Notes: generated by a model from the letters alone, not told the origin. Counted from the first letter of the stretch, positions 6,307 to 15,681 are shown. The stretch: DNA of 28,233 nt from RGIG5270 sp045657185 (GCA_045657185.1 JAZOSO010000091.1:1-28233); one strand, 5' to 3'. Made by a program: numbers and translations.

Positions 6307-8169
6307 ATGACAGGACAAACAACAATTTTAACCATTGACGTAGGCAGTGATTCTGTCAAAATGGCAGAATTCTCCTTTGCTCCCGAGGGCGGCAGCCTCG
6401 TACTCGAAAAATTCGCTTTTGAACCGCTTGCGCAGGGAGACGATGAACCTGTAGTTGCCTTTGCCCGTGTCTATCAATACATGCTTCAAAGCAATAACTT
6501 TCAGGCAAAACAGGTTCGTATGACCATTTCAGGACAGGCGGCTTTCGCCCGTTTGAGCAAACTTCCTGAACTGAGCGGCGACGATACTATGATCAGCAAA
6601 ATCATTGAGTTTGAAGCAAAGCAGACCGTTCCCTATACAATGGATGAAATCATCTGGGACTATCAGCTTATCAAACATACACTTCCGCCTGTCACCGAAC
6701 TTGATGACCCCCACGATGAATATGAGGCACTTTTTGTTGCCGCCAAACGCGATATTATCACTGCTTATACCGACGTCGTACTTGAAAGCGGTCTGGAAGT
6801 CATCTCCGTCAATGTCTCTCCCGTCTCCATGGCAAACGCTTTTTATGCATGTACCAAACGCGAACCGGACAGCTGTGAAATGCTCCTTAATATCGGCGGT
6901 CAGTCAAGCTCTCTGGTCATTTGTGAAGGTGACCGTATTTTTGTCCGCAGCATTCCGATTGCAGGCGATGCCATCACTCAGCAGATCAGCAAAGAATTTG
7001 CCATTCCTTTTGCTGAAGCCGAAGATTTGAAAGGAAAACACGGCTTTGTTGCTCTCGGCGGCGCATACGAAGACCCCGAATCCGAAGTTGCCGCAACTAT
7101 TTCCAAAATCGCCCGTAACGTAATGACCCGTCTCCATGGTGAAATCAGCCGTTCAATCAACGTCTGGCGTTCACAGTACAACGGCAAAAAGCCCACTATG
7201 CTCTATCTTGCCGGCGGCGGTTCTCTTATCCAGTATGTTACTGAATTTTTTGTTGAAAAATTGAATATAAAGGTTGATTACCTCAATGTTTTCAGTGCCA
7301 TGGGCATCGGTCCCGGAGTCAACCGTGAAGCTCTGCTTGACGTTGCCCCGATGTTCTCTGAACTTGCCGGTATGGGCATCCGCAGTGCCGCCGAAGTCCC
7401 TGTTGACATCAACCTTGTTCCTGAAACTATTAAAATTCAGGCTGATATCCAATCCAAGAAGATGTATTTTTACGCCAGCTGCGCAACGATTATCGTTACT
7501 TTGCTGCTCTTCTATGCCGGTGTATCAAAAATGCTTAACTTTGACCGTTCCCGCGTTGAGCGTGTCCGCGGCAAAGTTGAGGAAGCACAGAATCTCAATG
7601 AACAAATCAAAGAACAGTACAACGCATTTTCATCTCAGCGCGACGAGTACAACCGTTATCTGAAAATCGTCAATGACCGTACCGCCTGGGTCAAAATACT
7701 TGAAGATTTGCAGTCCTTCACTCCTGACACCACATGGTTCTCACATATTGAAGGTATTGCTGATGTTGAAGCTGACCTCAAAGCTGAGATGGCGGCAAAC
7801 GGCGCAAAAACTCAAAATACCGCTGAAAACAACCAGGGCGGCGGTTTCGCCGGTATTTTCGGCGGCGGCGCACCTGCACCGGAAGCTCCTCCTACCGAAG
7901 GCGGAATGGGACCTGACGGCATGATGGAACAGCAAGCTGCTCCCCAGAAAGAAATCAACTATTTGAAGCTCAAAGGTTATTCTCTTGTTCTCAAACAGGA
8001 AATCCTCGGTGATACATTGAAGTCATTGCTGAAAAAATCCAAACTGTTTCAAAATGACCCCAATGCCGAAGGCAGCATCCGCATTGAACCTTTGCAGAAT
8101 GAAGTTGAAAGCAACAATATTGCCGCTTTTATCGTTTACGTCAAACTCAATAACCCGATGAGATACTGA
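6307..8169 (+). CDS. PilM-PilN fusion (Amuc_1101-like), actin-like ATPase with a transmembrane PilN-type region
   Basis: Residues 1-360 are a PilM/FtsA actin-like ATPase: phosphate-1 motif TIDVGSDSVKMAEF (8-21), a second phosphate loop LLNIGGQSSSLVI (about 194-206) and the adenosine motif LAGGGSLIQ (about 299). Residues about 366-374 read VDINLVPET, the short N-terminal peptide by which PilN binds PilM. They are followed by one membrane span (about 385-405), a coiled-coil stretch (VRGKVEEAQNLNEQIKEQY) and the PilN-like W-x-x-x-L-E-D-L...TW pattern. So PilM and PilN appear to be one 620-residue chain. An extra Gly/Pro-rich insert lies at about 509-548. It should sit at the inner membrane and scaffold the PilO-like protein encoded next. 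Confidence 0.85.
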   Translation: MTGQTTILTIDVGSDSVKMAEFSFAPEGGSLVLEKFAFEPLAQGDDEPVVAFARVYQYMLQSNNFQAKQVRMTISGQAAFARLSKLPELSGDDTMISKIIEFEAKQTVPYTMDEIIWDYQLIKHTLPPVTELDDPHDEYEALFVAAKRDIITAYTDVVLESGLEVISVNVSPVSMANAFYACTKREPDSCEMLLNIGGQSSSLVICEGDRIFVRSIPIAGDAITQQISKEFAIPFAEAEDLKGKHGFVALGGAYEDPESEVAATISKIARNVMTRLHGEISRSINVWRSQYNGKKPTMLYLAGGGSLIQYVTEFFVEKLNIKVDYLNVFSAMGIGPGVNREALLDVAPMFSELAGMGIRSAAEVPVDINLVPETIKIQADIQSKKMYFYASCATIIVTLLLFYAGVSKMLNFDRSRVERVRGKVEEAQNLNEQIKEQYNAFSSQRDEYNRYLKIVNDRTAWVKILEDLQSFTPDTTWFSHIEGIADVEADLKAEMAANGAKTQNTAENNQGGGFAGIFGGGAPAPEAPPTEGGMGPDGMMEQQAAPQKEINYLKLKGYSLVLKQEILGDTLKSLLKKSKLFQNDPNAEGSIRIEPLQNEVESNNIAAFIVYVKLNNPMRY

Positions 8170-8171
8170 TT

Positions 8172-9416
8172 ATGGACCCGATTTTAATAAAAAGATTTGT
8201 CAAATACAACAAGTCATTGGTGGCAGTTATCGGCGCCACTTTGCTGATTGTTCTGTTCCTTCTCGTTATTGCCGTTGTCAAATATCTGGACATGGTCGAG
8301 GCAAATAATGAGGTTAACAAAATGCGTGACAGCATCCGCGAACTGCAGGACCCCCGTAGAAATAAAGTTGCAGTTATTGAAGGGAACCGTGACCTGGTCA
8401 AAAAAGACTACGAGACTTATTTCAGCAAAAATAACGAAATCCGTCCTTTCATCGGTCACCCCTACCGCAAAGCTCTTGATGCCATGGCAAAAGTCATGAA
8501 CTGGAAAAACGGCGAACAGGTCTGCAAGGAATTTTACGACTTTTACGCTCAAAACAATCGCGAACGCGTAATTGACCGCTATAAACGTTTCAAAATGAGC
8601 CTCAACAACGGCGGTCCCAAAAAGAATTTACCCCGCGGTATATGGGACAAAGCTATTGCCGCTTTTGCAAAAGAAGCGCAAAAGGTATCATTTGAACCTA
8701 TCACCCTCAACGGTAATGTTGATGATATTTTCCTGCTGGCAATCGGTTTCCCCCGCGAAATGGAAGGCCGCTCCGTTGCTCACTGTCAGGACCTCATAAA
8801 AGACATTGAACTTAAGCTCAATAAATATGTCCTTGACAAAAATGTTGAAATCGCCAAAGATGCCGCAGAATTTTCTCTGCTGACTCCCGGTGTCGCAAAT
8901 TCTGCAAAAATTGCAGAATCCATGCAGAATATGGAAATCGTCGGCGACCTCATCCCCCGCATACTCAAACATGTCCCTGCCGACCGCGCCAAACGTTATA
9001 TAAAATCTGTCGATATCGTCAAATACAACGGTGTCAGTGATTATCCCGAAGACAGCAAAATTAAAGTTTATAAATACAATATCAAATTCACAGGCACTAT
9101 GGAAGCCTTGCGCAAGGTTATCGGCGAATTAAATTCCGCAATAAACAACAGCCGCGTTTATGTTCTGCGCAATCTGAAACTTTCCGTTCCTCTGCAGGAC
9201 GATCAGGCTGCAGTTGTCATCGGTTTGGTTGAAGCTCCCGTTCTGCTTGACAAAGACGGTAAGAAAATCGAAATCAAATTCAAAGATGATTCCGATAAAC
9301 CTTACAACGAACGCCGTGATTACGGCAAAATTTTGATCGGCAGTAATCCTTTCTTTGAAATCAATATGGATTTGGATTATATGATTTTGCAACAATATGA
9401 TTACCAGAGAAGATAA
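8172..9416 (+). CDS. PilO-like protein of the Amuc_1100 family
   Basis: A 414-residue protein with a short cytoplasmic N-terminus, one membrane span (residues about 15-37), a coiled coil (VEANNEVNKMRDSIRELQD) and a periplasmic region ending in a ferredoxin-like PilO pattern (YNIKFTGTMEALRKVIGEL, followed by RVYVLRNLKLSV). It starts two bases after the PilM-PilN stop codon with only a weak ribosome site, suggesting translational coupling. Its place between the PilM-like and Amuc_1099-like genes matches Amuc_1100, the Akkermansia protein known for host-immune effects. At 414 residues it is clearly longer than Amuc_1100 (about 317), with extra sequence in the middle. It probably forms the periplasmic arm that links the ATPase scaffold to the secretins. 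Confidence 0.75.
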   Translation: MDPILIKRFVKYNKSLVAVIGATLLIVLFLLVIAVVKYLDMVEANNEVNKMRDSIRELQDPRRNKVAVIEGNRDLVKKDYETYFSKNNEIRPFIGHPYRKALDAMAKVMNWKNGEQVCKEFYDFYAQNNRERVIDRYKRFKMSLNNGGPKKNLPRGIWDKAIAAFAKEAQKVSFEPITLNGNVDDIFLLAIGFPREMEGRSVAHCQDLIKDIELKLNKYVLDKNVEIAKDAAEFSLLTPGVANSAKIAESMQNMEIVGDLIPRILKHVPADRAKRYIKSVDIVKYNGVSDYPEDSKIKVYKYNIKFTGTMEALRKVIGELNSAINNSRVYVLRNLKLSVPLQDDQAAVVIGLVEAPVLLDKDGKKIEIKFKDDSDKPYNERRDYGKILIGSNPFFEINMDLDYMILQQYDYQRR

Positions 9417-9420
9417 ATTC

Positions 9421-9434
9421 GGAGGCGTGAAGTG
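9421..9434 (+). promoter_or_regulatory. Ribosome binding site and GTG start of the Amuc_1099-like gene
   Basis: GGAGG (9421-9425) is followed after six bases by GTG 9432-9434. The nearer GTG at 9427 is followed two codons on by TGA, so GTG 9432 is the only sensible start. Confidence 0.75.
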
Positions 9435-10670
9435 AACTTTTTGAAAAAACATTATGAGAAAGCAATTCTTCTTGCTCTTTTTATTATATTTGCATTGCTT
9501 TTGGTCCACCTTTACACAATTGTTCAGGCAACCGGTGAAGTAAAAGAATCTGACTTGCAGATTCCGACCCGCGAACCTGATTATGTGGTCGCTGATGTCA
9601 AAGCCCCCATGTTCAATTTGCCCCGTCTTTTTGCTGAAAAAAATTCCTGGGCAAAATCAACTGCCAGAGAGAACAATTCTGCAGAAAATTTCACAGACAT
9701 CATGGAAGTCTTTAAAATCGTCCGCTGCGGCCACTGTAAATATCTTATCCCCCGCAGTGTAATGGAACAGGGCAAAAGCTGTCCGCATTGCCGCAAAGAA
9801 CTTCTCGCCCCCAAAACCGAAGAGGCCGGCACTCAGCTTGCCGCCCGTCTGGACAGCGACGAAGACGGCATTCCCAACCTCGTTGAACTTGAATTCAAAC
9901 TTGACCCCTACGATGCCAACGACGCAACTCTTGACCTCGATGATGACGGTTTCGTCAACGTTTATGAATATGAAATGGGAACCGATTTCACCGATCCCAA
10001 AAAACATCCCGAACTCTGCACCGGTCTCCGTCTGATTGAAATTGAACGCCAGCCGCTCAAGGCAAAACTTCTCGGCGTCACCGTCATTGAAGGCCGCGGC
10101 AAAGAGTCCTGGTCAATCCAGCTGGAAACCGAAGAACAAGTTGTCAACAAAAGAAAACGCCCGCTGGAAAAACATTACCTCTTTATCGGCAACCGTATCA
10201 AACTTGATACCGGTACTTACACCGTCAGTGATATCAAAGTTGAAAAAGTTACCAAACTTAATGACAAAAAACAGAAAGAAGAGGTCAACTCCGGTTATAT
10301 TATCCTCAAAGACCGCAAAAACCGTGAAATTACCATGAAAGTCGGCGAAGTCGCTTACGACCCCGATGACAAAGCTTATTTCAAAGAAGTATGGTCTGAT
10401 AAAACTTATAACGGCAAAGTCGGTACCCGTTTCAGAATGGGTTCTGCCAAAATCGGTTATACCCGCTATACTATCAAATCAATTACCAAACGCGCCAGCA
10501 TCAGCAACAGCGTCGTCGTTCTTGAAGCTCCCGTTAAGGGCGGCAAAGATATTGAAATCAGAGAGAAAACTCTCATGCCCGTCAAGTATTATCCCTCAAA
10601 AGAACAAAACAAGGATAAAGAAAATCAGCCTCAGGATGCTCCGGAAGAAGCACCTGCTGCAAAAAAATAA
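9432..10670 (+). CDS. Amuc_1099-like bitopic protein with zinc-ribbon and calcium-loop motifs
   Basis: The 412-residue product starts at GTG. A membrane span at about residues 10-30 anchors it, with the bulk probably periplasmic. Residues about 97-122 form a zinc-ribbon-like knuckle pair, CGHC and CPHC, 17 residues apart. Two calcium-binding loops of thrombospondin-3/dockerin type follow: DSDEDGIPNLVE (about 140) and DLDDDGFVNVYEYEMGTD (about 169), a pattern very common in PVC envelope proteins. The C-terminal 200 residues are beta-rich with repeated lysine-rich strands and a Pro/Glu/Ala tail. The position between the Amuc_1100-like and secretin genes matches Amuc_1099. It may act as the inner-membrane clamp to the secretin (a PilP or GspC role); that is inference. 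Confidence 0.7.
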   Translation: MNFLKKHYEKAILLALFIIFALLLVHLYTIVQATGEVKESDLQIPTREPDYVVADVKAPMFNLPRLFAEKNSWAKSTARENNSAENFTDIMEVFKIVRCGHCKYLIPRSVMEQGKSCPHCRKELLAPKTEEAGTQLAARLDSDEDGIPNLVELEFKLDPYDANDATLDLDDDGFVNVYEYEMGTDFTDPKKHPELCTGLRLIEIERQPLKAKLLGVTVIEGRGKESWSIQLETEEQVVNKRKRPLEKHYLFIGNRIKLDTGTYTVSDIKVEKVTKLNDKKQKEEVNSGYIILKDRKNREITMKVGEVAYDPDDKAYFKEVWSDKTYNGKVGTRFRMGSAKIGYTRYTIKSITKRASISNSVVVLEAPVKGGKDIEIREKTLMPVKYYPSKEQNKDKENQPQDAPEEAPAAKK

Positions 10671-10713
10671 AACGCAAAATATTATCAATTTTACATAAAG
10701 GACAATTTAAAAG

Positions 10714-13137
10714 ATGGCTAAAAATTGTAAACATTCAAGTTCAATATCCCGCTATGCAGTGATATTGATGTTCGCAGCAGGAGCCTCGGCTGTTGCAAAA
10801 GAAATGCCGACAGATGCAGCTCCGGTCGTACCGCCCGCAGTTCAAAAAGTTATTACTACCGAAACGCAGGTGCGCACTCAGATCCTTGCTGACATTATGG
10901 AACAGAAAAAGAATGCCGAAAAAATGGTTGACCGTCGCGAATATCCCGAAGCGGATGCCACTTTCAAAGCCCTGCTTCAGCAGCTTGCGTCAATTCCCGG
11001 TACTGAATCCAAAGAAGTGTACGACTCTGTCCGTTCCGCACAGAAAAAACTGCACCGCAAATGGGCAGCTTACATTCTGGAAAAATCACATGATCTGTTT
11101 GATGAAAAGAAATACAACGATGCCATCCGTTTGTGTTCCACCATCAACAGCTTTGATCCGGAAAACGGTCCCGACCTCACCGGTCCTTTCATCGCCAGAT
11201 GCAATGCCGCCATTGAAGCTCAGAAATACAACGACGCCATCAATATCAAAAAATTTGATACCTCTTACGAGGAAAATCTGAAAACTATTGACAACTACAT
11301 GCGTCAGGCCGAAACATACTACAATAACGGCAAATATGAAAAAGTTATGGAAGTTCTTGAACGCGTTTATCTTATTGACCCGTTCAATGTCCGTGCCACA
11401 ACTTTGCTTGACAAAACTTACGGCAAAATTTTCAGCCGCGCCCGCAACCGTCACAATGTAACCACCCAGGAAATGCTCGCTCAAGCTGAATGGTCATGGG
11501 TTACTCCCGTCCGTCCGCCTGAACAGAATAAAGAAGTCGTCAAAGAATCAGAAATCAAAACCGCCAAAAACGATATTGAACTGCGTATGGAGAAGATCCG
11601 CTTCCCCAAATTTGACTCTCCCGGAATGGATATCACCAAAATTCTCAAGTTCCTTGACGCTCAGAGCAAAGCCAACGATAATGTTACCAAAGACGGTCCG
11701 CTCGGCGTAACAATTATCCCCCAGTTTGAACCCAACGACCTCAAACAGCCCAAATTCCAGAAGATTTATATGCGCTTCAGCGATATTCCTCTTATCGATA
11801 TCCTGCGTTATCTCTGTCTCAATCTGGGCATCAAATACAAAGTTGACAAATACGGCAGCGTCCTCGTCGGCACCAATGTTGACGATATGGTTTCCGAACC
11901 CCGCAAATTCCCCGTCCGTGACTCTGTTGTCGCTGATATTCTCGGCACTGAAGCCATTGCCGCCGCCACAGTTGAGGCAGGTCCTGCACCTGAAGGCGAA
12001 ACCGGAGATGCGGCTCCCGCTCCCGTCAAGACATCATCTTCTGCCAATGAAGCCAAGATGAAAGCATATTTCAGCGAACGCGGTGTCGCTTTCCCGCCCG
12101 GCAGTGCAATCCGTTACAACAGCCGCGCACACCGTTTGGAAGTTATCAACAGTGAAGAAAATCTGCGCCGCCTTGAATCTCTGCTTTCACAACTTGACAG
12201 CATTGATATTCCTATGGTTATGACTGAAGTCAAATTTGTTGAAGTTTCTGAATCAAACTTCAATCAGCTCGGTTTTGACTGGAACTTCTCTCTGACTGAC
12301 AATAACAGAGATAACGGTTTGTGGAACTTCCGCGTCGGTACCAATTTTGTTTCACAGGAAGACCAGAATACACGCCCGTCAGCATTCATTCAGAACTTGA
12401 ATCTGCTGCCCAACTTTGATGAAGAATGGGGCGGTCTGAAACCTTCTCTCAATGTCACAATCCACGCATTGAGCCAGAATGACAATGTTGAAGTTCTCAC
12501 CACTCCCAGACTTATCTCCAAAAACGGTACTACCGCCAGTATTGATATGGTTACTGAAACCCGCTATCCCGATTCATGGGAAGCACCCGATATCGAAACT
12601 GAAAGCGATAACATTTCAACTATCTCTTTCCCTGTTCCCGACCTCGGCGAAGCAAAACCTGTCGGTGTAAAAATGACTGTCACTCCCAACGTCGGACCTG
12701 ACAATGAGACAATTACACTTGATCTTCATCCTGAAATCACCACCTTCCTCGGCAGTGAAAATTCAGGTTATCCCGTTCCTGTACAACAGGGTATTATCAG
12801 CCGTGAAAACGGCAATATGATTCCTTCAATACTTAATGAGCAGTTTAATGTCTGGATGCCTGAATTCGGCAAACGCATTATCAATGCAAAAGTAAAGGTC
12901 AGAAACGGCGAAACTATCGTTCTCGGCGGTATTATCAGCAGTACCGTTGAACGCAAGGAAGAGAAGATGCCGATCCTCGGCAGTATTCCGCTCCTCGGCC
13001 GTCTGTTCCAGAATCGCTCAGAGGAATCATCCAAGACCAATCTTTTGATCTTCGTTACCGCACGTTTGATCAAAACCAAAGACGGTCGTCCGGTAAAAGC
13101 TGTTGAAAACAGCGGAACCCCCCACTTTAACTTTTAA
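10714..13137 (+). CDS. Secretin 1, outer-membrane channel (Amuc_1098/PilQ/GspD-like)
   Basis: 807 residues with a signal peptide (RYAVILMFAAGASAVA, cleaved near residue 28). Residues about 45-240 are helical and TPR-like. About 310-395 form an N0/STN-like domain (PLIDILRYLCLNLGIKYKVD). After an Ala/Pro linker, about 444-500 resemble a ring-building N-domain (MKAYFSERGVAFPPGSAIRY). From about 502 the secretin core runs VKFVEVSESNFNQLGFDW, TTPRLISKNGTTASI, VGVKMTVTPNV, and the signature ETIVLGGIISSTVERKEEKMPILGSIPLLGRLF is split over about 733-765, before the closing NLLIFVTARLI. It should form a multimeric gated pore. AAAGGA lies about 11 bases before ATG 10714. Confidence 0.9.
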   Translation: MAKNCKHSSSISRYAVILMFAAGASAVAKEMPTDAAPVVPPAVQKVITTETQVRTQILADIMEQKKNAEKMVDRREYPEADATFKALLQQLASIPGTESKEVYDSVRSAQKKLHRKWAAYILEKSHDLFDEKKYNDAIRLCSTINSFDPENGPDLTGPFIARCNAAIEAQKYNDAINIKKFDTSYEENLKTIDNYMRQAETYYNNGKYEKVMEVLERVYLIDPFNVRATTLLDKTYGKIFSRARNRHNVTTQEMLAQAEWSWVTPVRPPEQNKEVVKESEIKTAKNDIELRMEKIRFPKFDSPGMDITKILKFLDAQSKANDNVTKDGPLGVTIIPQFEPNDLKQPKFQKIYMRFSDIPLIDILRYLCLNLGIKYKVDKYGSVLVGTNVDDMVSEPRKFPVRDSVVADILGTEAIAAATVEAGPAPEGETGDAAPAPVKTSSSANEAKMKAYFSERGVAFPPGSAIRYNSRAHRLEVINSEENLRRLESLLSQLDSIDIPMVMTEVKFVEVSESNFNQLGFDWNFSLTDNNRDNGLWNFRVGTNFVSQEDQNTRPSAFIQNLNLLPNFDEEWGGLKPSLNVTIHALSQNDNVEVLTTPRLISKNGTTASIDMVTETRYPDSWEAPDIETESDNISTISFPVPDLGEAKPVGVKMTVTPNVGPDNETITLDLHPEITTFLGSENSGYPVPVQQGIISRENGNMIPSILNEQFNVWMPEFGKRIINAKVKVRNGETIVLGGIISSTVERKEEKMPILGSIPLLGRLFQNRSEESSKTNLLIFVTARLIKTKDGRPVKAVENSGTPHFNF

Positions 13138-13152
13138 TCAAGGAGCAAGATC

Positions 13153-15576
13153 ATGTCAGATAAAACTAAAATCCTTTGCAGTGCGTTTCTCCTCGGGGTC
13201 TGTTCTTTGTCGCTTGTCGCAGTTGAAAATCCTGCTCCTGCCGTCAAAGCCGCCCCTCAGCTTTCCCCCGGTGCACGCCATAGCGTAAGCCGTCATACCG
13301 TCGGCTATCTTGAAAAAGAAAACGATGCTGAAAACATCGTTAAAAAAGCTAACGAATTGTATGAAAAAGAAGATTTCTTCCGCGCCCGCGATCTTTATAT
13401 CAAGGGCAAAAAAGCATTAGCAGCTCTCAGCCCTGAGCATTTCCGTGACCGTATCCGTTTCTGTGATGACCAGATCAATATGTGTTACTACGAAATCGCC
13501 AACAAGGCTCTGAAAAAAGCCGACGAAAGTGCTGCTATCAATGATTACGATGAAGCTATCCGTCTCTGCCGCGAAGCCGCCGATTATTACCCCGATTGCA
13601 AACCCGTGATCGAGAAGAAAATCGCCCGCTATACCAAAATCCGCAATACCGTGGCAATTCAGAAAAATACTTCAACAAGCACCTTGATTCCCGATAAGGA
13701 ATTGCAGGACTATAACATCTCCATCAGTCTCCGCCGCGCCCGCGCTCTGGTCAATGCAGGTTTGTATGACAAAGCCAAGCGTGTTTATCAGGATATTCTC
13801 AAAATAAATCCCTACCGCTCTGATGTTTTGCAGGATCTCCGCGCAGTCAATGCTTATATCAATGAAGCCGGCCGCCGCCGTTACAATAACTCACGCCGTG
13901 CCAGCATCGCCGCCAACGAACTTGAATGGGCTCTCCCCATTCAGCGTGAAGTTGAAAAAACCGTTGAAGCTTTTGAGAAACCTGTTGAAAAAGCAGTCGT
14001 TGCGGAAAATCCCCTGACCAATAAACTCAAAGCAATTATCATTCCCCGTATCGGTTTTGATGAAATCAAATTGAGAAAAGTTCTTGATACTCTCGTCAAT
14101 TTGAGTGAACAGTATGACCCCTCACGCGTAGGTGTCAATATCTTCCTGCGCCAAAATCTGTCTGCACAATCTGACGGCGCTGCTCCCGGTGAAGAAGCTG
14201 CTGCAGCTAAAACTCCCGAAGCTGACAAAAAAGCAGAAAATACTGAAAATCCTGACGCTGAAAAGAAAGAAGGCGAAGAAGAAGAGGAAGAAGAAGAGGA
14301 GGAGGAAGAAGCAGGTCCTGCAGAAGATGATGAATCAACTTGGACTGAACTCGAAAAAACCACCCTTACTCTGCCTGATATGGTTGATAAATCTCTCGAA
14401 GAAATCATCCGCAACATCTGTACCAACGCCAAACTCCGTTACCGCGTTGAGAAAAATGTTGTTGTTATTGAAGAACTCAATATGCCGGAAACCGACCTTG
14501 AAACCAAAATCTTCCCCGTTGATGCTTCATCTCTCAATGATGCAGGTGATCCTTCCAATCCTGAAGATTTGAAATCTTACTTCAAGGACAAAGGTGTTTC
14601 ATTCCCCGAAGGTTCAAAAATCGTTTTTGATGCCCGTATCACCCGCATTTTTGCAACCAACACTCCTGAAAATCTTGACAAAATCGAAGCTGTTTGCGCT
14701 GAATCTCTCAACTCTGCAGAAGGCGATACTCTGGTTCAGATTCAGTTGCGTATTATTGAAATCAGCCAGTCCGATTTGAACTCTCTCGGTTTCAACTATA
14801 CCTTGAGTGACAAGTCTCCGTCAAATCCCGCATTTGACAGTCTCAGCACAGCAAATCAGCTTCGTCAGGACGGTACAATGGGACCGTCTGCCCGCGCAGA
14901 TATCACATTGGGTGAATTTGCACTCGGCATTGATATCAAAGCTCTCGATGATATCTCCAGCAAAGACGTTCTGGCATCTCCCCGCGTTACCACATTGCCT
15001 AATGAACGCGTCGATGTCAAACTTGTAACAGAAACATACTTTGTTGAAGACTTTGACGAATCTGAACTTGAAAAAACCACTTCCGAAAACGGTGATATCA
15101 ACTATACCTATGTCGGTCCGTTCCCCAACTTTGAAAGCTCACCTCAGGAACTCGGTATCGTATTCGGTACAGTTCCCACAATCGGTGAAAACGGCGAAAT
15201 CACCATGCTGCTTGAACCGCAGGTATCTTCTCTGGTCGGCTGGACTTATTATCAGGGTACCAACGAAGACGGTGCAGAAGAAACTCTGCGTACTCCGAAT
15301 ATCGCCCGCCGCAAAATCCGCACCAATGTTACAATCAAAGACGGTGAAACATTGGTCATCGGCGGTGTTATTGAAGATAACGTGACCAAACGCAAAGACA
15401 AAGTACCCCTGCTCGGCGATATTCCGCTGATCGGTCGTTTGTTCCAGTCACGCAGTCAGACCAGCGCAAAGAAAAATCTGCTGATTTTCGTTACTCCCCG
15501 TCTGGTCAAACCCGACGGCACCTTCAAGAATCCGGAAAACCACGAAGAACATCGCGGTCTTGCCAGATTCCTCTGA
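13153..15576 (+). CDS. Secretin 2, tandem paralogue of the preceding secretin
   Basis: Also 807 residues, starting 15 bases after secretin 1 with a strong CAAGGAG ribosome site. It has a signal peptide (KILCSAFLLGVCSLSLVAV), TPR-like helices to about residue 230, and a divergent N0-like domain interrupted by a highly acidic insert with 12 glutamates in a row (residues 375-386). LKSYFKDKGVSFPEGSKI at about 472 aligns with the same element of secretin 1, and the core follows from about 527: IQLRIIEISQSDLNSLGFNY, ASPRVTTLPNERVDV, LGIVFGTVPTI, then TLVIGGVIEDNVTKRKDKVPLLGDIPLIGRLF split near the end and NLLIFVTPRLV. All core motifs are retained, so it is probably functional. It is the last gene before the terminator at 15595-15628. 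Confidence 0.9.
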   Translation: MSDKTKILCSAFLLGVCSLSLVAVENPAPAVKAAPQLSPGARHSVSRHTVGYLEKENDAENIVKKANELYEKEDFFRARDLYIKGKKALAALSPEHFRDRIRFCDDQINMCYYEIANKALKKADESAAINDYDEAIRLCREAADYYPDCKPVIEKKIARYTKIRNTVAIQKNTSTSTLIPDKELQDYNISISLRRARALVNAGLYDKAKRVYQDILKINPYRSDVLQDLRAVNAYINEAGRRRYNNSRRASIAANELEWALPIQREVEKTVEAFEKPVEKAVVAENPLTNKLKAIIIPRIGFDEIKLRKVLDTLVNLSEQYDPSRVGVNIFLRQNLSAQSDGAAPGEEAAAAKTPEADKKAENTENPDAEKKEGEEEEEEEEEEEEAGPAEDDESTWTELEKTTLTLPDMVDKSLEEIIRNICTNAKLRYRVEKNVVVIEELNMPETDLETKIFPVDASSLNDAGDPSNPEDLKSYFKDKGVSFPEGSKIVFDARITRIFATNTPENLDKIEAVCAESLNSAEGDTLVQIQLRIIEISQSDLNSLGFNYTLSDKSPSNPAFDSLSTANQLRQDGTMGPSARADITLGEFALGIDIKALDDISSKDVLASPRVTTLPNERVDVKLVTETYFVEDFDESELEKTTSENGDINYTYVGPFPNFESSPQELGIVFGTVPTIGENGEITMLLEPQVSSLVGWTYYQGTNEDGAEETLRTPNIARRKIRTNVTIKDGETLVIGGVIEDNVTKRKDKVPLLGDIPLIGRLFQSRSQTSAKKNLLIFVTPRLVKPDGTFKNPENHEEHRGLARFL
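14272..14313 (+). repeat. GAA/GAG triplet tract inside secretin 2
   Basis: Twelve consecutive glutamate codons, mixing GAA and GAG, run from 14275 to 14310 within the coding frame. Length changes by whole triplets would keep the frame. The mixture of codons should limit slippage. Confidence 0.85.
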
Positions 15577-15594
15577 TATGCAAATCACAATCCG

Positions 15595-15628
15595 AAAAGC
15601 TCTGTCGCAACGGCAGAGCTTTTTTTTT
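15595..15628 (+). terminator. Rho-independent terminator of the secG / pilus-like operon
   Basis: The stem AAAAGCTCTGTCG / CGGCAGAGCTTTT (one T-G wobble) closes on a three-base loop and runs into a continuous T tract. It lies 19 bases beyond the stop codon of secretin 2 and separates this operon from recA. Confidence 0.92.
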
Positions 15629-15681
15629 GCCCGTTGCAAAAAATCAGACTTTATCCGATCCAGAACATTATTTTTAAATAA

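Noticed and set aside
13941..14432. Minus-strand frame of 163 codons with a poly-serine run
   Set aside because: It is the reverse shadow of the glutamate-rich tract of secretin 2, which is clearly coding on the plus strand.
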